DNA of 9,864 nt from the NCBI GenBank assembly GCA_035605155.1, contig DATNHC010000106.1, positions 1 through 9,864 of the forward strand, in the 5' to 3' direction. Positions 6,809 through 9,864 of the stretch are shown in pieces. This DNA comes from VRUE01 sp035605155 (lineage in GTDB: Bacteria; Actinomycetota; Thermoleophilia; Solirubrobacterales; 70-9). The position numbers and the translations under genes are program-made. How positions within the stretch are numbered: position 1 is the first letter of the stretch; each line of letters begins with the position of its first letter. The notes beneath the pieces were generated by a model. That model was given only the letters and a program-made list of their open reading frames with translations, was not told the DNA's origin and searched no databases.

Positions 6809-7516
6809 CTAGTCACGATGCGCCCGGTGGCGCTCCAACTCGGCGACGAGCAGCTTGGTGTGGAGAGCGGCGATCAGGTCCTGCAGAGGCTGGGCGCCGG
6901 CTTGGAGCATCTCAACCACGCGCTCGGGCGGAACCTCCTCGGCAAGACGGTCCATGACCATCTCGACCTCCTCGCGGACCAGGTTTTCGAGGGCGGTTTT
7001 GTAACGCAGGGTGTCGTAGACGGTGAAGCCGATCTGCTCGTCGTAGCCGCCGGCGCGAAAGCGGCTGATCGCCTCGATGATCTTGATGTCCGAGGGTGAG
7101 TAGCCGCGGCTGTTGGGGCTGAGGATCTCGAGCTCCTCGAGCCGGTCGAGGACCTCCTTGGGGACGCCGTAGCGCTCGCGCACCTCGGCGGCGCTGGTGC
7201 GGGTGCGCTCTCCCGCCAGGGCGCGGTCGAGGATGCGGTCCTCGAGCTCGACCAGGGCGCGGGCCCGCTCAGGGTCCTCGTCGAGCACCGACTTGATCGC
7301 GCGCAGGGGCATGAAACGCTCCTCCTGAAGCTGCTTGATCAACTTGATCCGGTCGACGAACTCGGGCGGGTAGTAGGCCATGTTGCGGCTCGTCTTGACC
7401 GGCTCTGGGAGCAGACCCTCGCGCAGGTAGTGCTTGATCGTCGCCGCCGGCACGCCGGAGGCCTGGGCCAACTCCCCCATGCGCAGCAGCTCGCCGTTGG
7501 CGCCGTTGGCGCTCAT
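6809..7516 (-). CDS. MerR-family transcriptional regulator with a second MerR-like winged helix
   Basis: The protein has 235 residues. The N-terminal MerR winged helix-turn-helix spans about residues 11-80: RMGELAQASGVPAATIKHYLREGLLPEP, then the wing and IKLIKQLQEERFMPLRAIKSVL. Residues about 109-158 look like a second such unit: EVRERYGVPKEVLDRLEELEILSP, SRGYSPSDIKIIEAISRFRAGG. The C-terminus (about 165-230) is helical, probably for dimerisation. No metal-binding cysteines are present (the protein has no Cys at all), so it is not a metal or redox sensor of the classical type. Its ATG overlaps the stop of the CaiB-like gene as ATGA, and there is no clear Shine-Dalgarno, so translation is coupled. 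It is the last gene of the catabolic run and most likely regulates it in response to a pathway metabolite; this role is inferred from context. Met13 is an alternative start. Confidence 0.85.
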   Translation of the reverse strand: MSANGANGELLRMGELAQASGVPAATIKHYLREGLLPEPVKTSRNMAYYPPEFVDRIKLIKQLQEERFMPLRAIKSVLDEDPERARALVELEDRILDRALAGERTRTSAAEVRERYGVPKEVLDRLEELEILSPNSRGYSPSDIKIIEAISRFRAGGYDEQIGFTVYDTLRYKTALENLVREEVEMVMDRLAEEVPPERVVEMLQAGAQPLQDLIAALHTKLLVAELERHRAHRD

Positions 7517-8748
7517 GCGCGGAAGGTGGTCGCCGCGTCGGCGCCGGGCCCGGCCGCCACGCCCGACTCCACAATCGCCGCGATTTCCTCGGCCGAGTAG
7601 CCGGCCTCGGCCAGCACCTCGCCGGTGTGCTCACCGAAGGCCGGGGCCGGCCGAGTGGGGTCGGCGGGAGTGCGGCTCATCTTCACCGGGGCGCCGAGCT
7701 GGCGCACGGTGCCCAGCTCGGGTTGCTCCATCTCGACCACCATCTGGCGGGCGCGCACCAGCTCGGAGTCGAGCGCCTCGTCGACGTCGAGCACCGGCTC
7801 GATGCAGCAATCGTGCTCATCGTTGAAAGCCTTCCACTCCTTGCGCGTGCGAGCGCGGAAGACCTCGGCGACGGCCTGCCATGCCTCAGAGCCCGGTGCG
7901 TCGAACTGGGACTCGATCAGGTCGGGACGCTCGACCCCGTTGCAGAAGGCGACCCAGAACTTCGGCTCCAGGGCGCCACAGGTGATCCAGCCGTCGCTTG
8001 CCTCGTAGGGCAGGTAGCAGAGCAGCCCGCCGGCGAGCTGCTGCTCGCCGCGCTGCGGAACCTCGCCGTCGCAAAAGTAGCGGCCGGCGACCATTGCCAG
8101 CCAGGAGAGGGCGCCGTCGGCCATCGAGACGTCGACCAGCTGCCCTTCGCCGGAGCGTCGCCGCTCGTGCAGGGCCGCCAGCACGCCGAAGGCCGCCATC
8201 AGGGCGCCGCCGCCGAGGTCGGCAATCTGGCCGCCGGACTGCACAGGCGGGCCGTCCTTGGCGCCAGTCAGTCCGAGCAGGCCGACGAGGCCGAGGTAGT
8301 TCATGTCGTGGCCGGCGCGCTGTGTGTAGGGACCGTCCTGTCCGTAGCCGGTGATCGCGCAGAAGACGATGCCCGGATTGGCCTCGCGCATCCGCTGGTA
8401 GCCGACGCCGAGCCGGTCGAGGACGCCGGGGCGGAAGCCGTCGAGGACGACGTCGTAGCGCTCGACCAGGCGCAGCAGCGCCTCCCTCCCCTTCTCGGCC
8501 TTCAGGTCGAGACGCACCGAGCGCTTGCCGCGGTTGAGGGAGAGGTAGAGCGCCGAGCGCGTGCCCAGCTCCTGCTGCTCGTCGGTGCCGTAGTAGGGGG
8601 GCGCCCAGCGGATGTAGTCGCCCATGCCGGTGTCCTCGACCTTGAGCACGTCGGCGCCGAGGTCGGCGAGCAGAAGCGAGCAGAAGCCCCCCGGCAGCAG
8701 TCGGGTCAAATCGAGGACCTTGACGTCGCTAAGCGGCAGAGCGCTCAC
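7513..8748 (-). CDS. CaiB/BaiF family protein, alpha-methylacyl-CoA racemase-like
   Basis: This 411-residue protein belongs to the family III CoA-transferase fold (CaiB/BaiF), in which dimers interlock as rings. Family members are either CoA-transferases or alpha-methylacyl-CoA racemases. Here His147 (AGHDMNYLGL), Asp177 (IADLGGGALMA) and Glu261 (ALEPKFW) are spaced 30 and 84 residues apart, almost exactly as in mycobacterial racemase MCR (His126, Asp156, Glu241). That favours racemisation at C2 of a 2-methyl-branched acyl-CoA. A CoA-transferase role using Asp177 is the alternative. LDLTRLLPGGFCSLLLADLGADV near the N-terminus is the usual CoA-binding start of the family. I use GTG 8748 because GGAG lies about 9 nt upstream and the protein then begins right before LSDVKVLDLTR. 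This overlaps the BKACE gene by 20 nt. The downstream MerR gene overlaps by 4 nt. Confidence 0.88.
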   Translation of the reverse strand: MSALPLSDVKVLDLTRLLPGGFCSLLLADLGADVLKVEDTGMGDYIRWAPPYYGTDEQQELGTRSALYLSLNRGKRSVRLDLKAEKGREALLRLVERYDVVLDGFRPGVLDRLGVGYQRMREANPGIVFCAITGYGQDGPYTQRAGHDMNYLGLVGLLGLTGAKDGPPVQSGGQIADLGGGALMAAFGVLAALHERRRSGEGQLVDVSMADGALSWLAMVAGRYFCDGEVPQRGEQQLAGGLLCYLPYEASDGWITCGALEPKFWVAFCNGVERPDLIESQFDAPGSEAWQAVAEVFRARTRKEWKAFNDEHDCCIEPVLDVDEALDSELVRARQMVVEMEQPELGTVRQLGAPVKMSRTPADPTRPAPAFGEHTGEVLAEAGYSAEEIAAIVESGVAAGPGADAATTFRA

Positions 8749-9625
8749 GCTTCGGCACTCCAAGCAGCTCGCGCGCCTCGCCGACGCTGGCAACCTTGCG
8801 GCCGACGTCTTCGGCCATCTGCCGCGCCTTGGCGATCAGGTCGCCGTTGGAGCGGCACATCTCGCCGTTTGGCAGGTAGAGGTTGTCCTCGACCCCGGCG
8901 CGGACGTTGCCGCCCAGCACCAGCGCCGCGCCGAGCAGTTTCCACTGATCGCGTGAGATGCCGATCGTCTGCCACTGGTTCTCGCCTTCAGCCCCGCCTG
9001 GGATCTGCTCGGCCATGAAGGCGACGTTGCGGGCGTTGGGCCGGATGCCGCCGTTGACCCCCATCACCAGCGAGATCTGCAGCGGCGTCCTGTCGAGCAG
9101 GCCCATGTCGATCAGCGGATCGAGGTTGGCGACGTGACCGGCATCGAAGCACTCATGCTCCGGCTTGATCCCTAGCTCCTTCATCGCGGTGAGGAACTCG
9201 ATGATCGTGTCGAAGCTGTTCTCGAAGACGGACTTGAAGACAAAGTCCTTGCGCCGGGAGCTGTACTTGGCGTAGTTCATCGAGCTCATGTTGAGCGCGG
9301 CGACATCGGGCTTCAGCTCACGCAGGTACTCGAGGCGCTTCTCGATCGGGATGCCGATCGCGCCGGTCGAGTAGTTGACGATCACGTCGCCGACCTCGGC
9401 CAGGATCGCCTCGGTGATCGCGCGGAAGTTCTCGACCTCGTAGGAGGGCGTGCCATCCGGCCTGCGGGCGTGGATGTGGAGCTGTGAGGCGCCCTCGTCG
9501 ACCGCCCGACGCGCCTCTGCCGCGTACTCCTCCGGCGTGTAGGGAATCGCCGGGCACTGATCGCGGTTGGCGATCACGCCGCTGATCGAGCAGCTGATTA
9601 CCACCGGGTCGTCGAAGGAGCTCAC
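8729..9625 (-). CDS. Beta-keto acid cleavage enzyme (BKACE, DUF849 family)
   Basis: The protein has 298 residues, a normal length for this TIM-barrel family. BKACE enzymes condense a beta-keto acid with acetyl-CoA and split it into acetoacetate and a new acyl-CoA. The zinc ligands are visible: His50 and His52 (LHIHAR) and Glu246 (RAGVEDN). Arg242 and Asp247 match the catalytic Arg226/Asp231 of the lysine-fermentation enzyme Kce with a constant offset, and Ser86 matches Ser82. The position of Kce Glu14 is Ile18 here (SISGVI), which suggests a non-amino, more hydrophobic substrate; this is an inference. The start is GTG (9625-9623) with GGAGG six bases upstream. It follows the carboxylase gene by 58 nt and overlaps the CaiB-like gene by 20 nt, so it belongs to a catabolic operon acting on CoA thioesters. 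Confidence 0.9.
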   Translation of the reverse strand: MSSFDDPVVISCSISGVIANRDQCPAIPYTPEEYAAEARRAVDEGASQLHIHARRPDGTPSYEVENFRAITEAILAEVGDVIVNYSTGAIGIPIEKRLEYLRELKPDVAALNMSSMNYAKYSSRRKDFVFKSVFENSFDTIIEFLTAMKELGIKPEHECFDAGHVANLDPLIDMGLLDRTPLQISLVMGVNGGIRPNARNVAFMAEQIPGGAEGENQWQTIGISRDQWKLLGAALVLGGNVRAGVEDNLYLPNGEMCRSNGDLIAKARQMAEDVGRKVASVGEARELLGVPKRERSAA

Positions 9626-9637
9626 CTTCCGCCTCCC

Positions 9638-9679
9638 CTTGGCGAGTTACCCGTCCTATACACCCGGAAAGTCGCCAAG
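9638..9679. repeat. Inverted repeat in front of the BKACE gene
   Basis: CTTGGCGA (9638-9645) and TCGCCAAG (9672-9679) are perfect 8-base arms separated by 26 nt. On the minus strand the second-transcribed arm directly abuts the Shine-Dalgarno GGGGAGG of the BKACE gene. The loop contains GTATAGGA, which could be a -10-like element. This could be an operator, an mRNA hairpin affecting BKACE translation, or a processing site. No function is shown. Confidence 0.35.
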
Positions 9680-9683
9680 ACCC

Positions 9684-9864
9684 TCATACCGGCATCACCC
9701 CGTGACGCTTCTTGGGCTTCTCGACGTGCTTGTTCCTCGCCATGCGCAAGGCCTTGACGATCGTCGGGCGGGTCTCGCGTGGGTCGATCACATCATCGAT
9801 GACGGCGTTGCCGGCGGCGATGTAGGGGTCGATCTGCTCGCGGACCGCGTTGAGCATCGTCTCG
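9684..9864 (-). CDS. Acyl-CoA carboxylase beta subunit (carboxyltransferase), C-terminal 59 residues
   Basis: Only the end of the gene is inside the window; its start lies beyond the right edge. The visible protein contains YIAAGNAVIDDVIDPRETR, TIVKALRMARNK and a basic ending KKRHGVMPV. This is the conserved C-terminus of biotin-dependent carboxyltransferase subunits of the propionyl-, acetyl- or methylcrotonyl-CoA carboxylase type, in which the 'A.....IDD.I.P..TR..I..AL' segment sits at the CoA site and the protein ends in a 'K-HG--P' tail. Substrate choice cannot be told from this piece. It is upstream of the BKACE gene on the same strand with a 58-nt gap and is probably the leading or an earlier gene of the same operon. 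Confidence 0.88.
   Translation of the reverse strand, partial: ETMLNAVREQIDPYIAAGNAVIDDVIDPRETRPTIVKALRMARNKHVEKPKKRHGVMPV

Noticed and set aside
7627..9018. Long plus-strand open frame of 463 codons opposite the CaiB-like and BKACE genes
   Set aside because: It is a shadow: low-complexity composition, no recognisable domain, and both minus-strand genes here have intact active sites and fitted ribosome binding sites.

Overview
The window is high in G+C, with many GTG and TTG start codons and strong GAG/AAG codon preference. It looks like chromosomal DNA of a soil or aquatic actinobacterium. Three things suggest the class Thermoleophilia (Solirubrobacterales-like): a small secreted Cys-rich protein beginning 'TTALC...NPC', an actinobacterial holin-X-type membrane protein, and a cyclase-AAA-TPR signalling protein. 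This placement rests on recognition, not on a marker gene. I see no RNA genes, IS elements, phage integration sites or CRISPR arrays.

Layout. Positions 1-411 (minus) hold a 44-aa membrane protein followed by the start of a holin-X/DUF1469 protein that runs off the left edge. Positions 490-1925 (minus) are a two-gene operon: a nitrilase-superfamily amidase (TTG start) and a FadR-like TetR repressor. A near-perfect palindrome lies between the likely -10 box and the amidase start, suggesting an autoregulated unit. Positions 2121-2732 (plus) encode a secreted Cys-rich protein of unknown function with AT-rich, TTA-rich codon use unlike everything around it. A 12-bp hairpin separates it from a convergent short-chain dehydrogenase (2784-3626, minus). 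Divergent from the dehydrogenase is a 1,010-residue class III cyclase-AAA ATPase-TPR protein (3723-6755, plus).

Positions 6809-9864 (minus) form a catabolic gene run, in transcription order: acyl-CoA carboxylase beta subunit (only its C-terminus is in the window), a beta-keto acid cleavage enzyme (BKACE/DUF849), a CaiB/BaiF protein with an alpha-methylacyl-CoA racemase-type active site, and a MerR-family regulator. The last three overlap (20 nt and 4 nt), so they are almost certainly co-translated. Chemically the set fits breakdown of a branched or beta-keto acid through CoA thioesters, with MerR as a probable pathway regulator. The substrate cannot be read from the sequence.

The most unusual items are the TTA-rich secreted gene, the MerR protein that seems to carry two MerR-like winged-helix units, the cyclase lacking the transition-state Asn, the BKACE with Ile where the characterised enzyme has Glu14, and the palindromic operator in front of the amidase-TetR pair.
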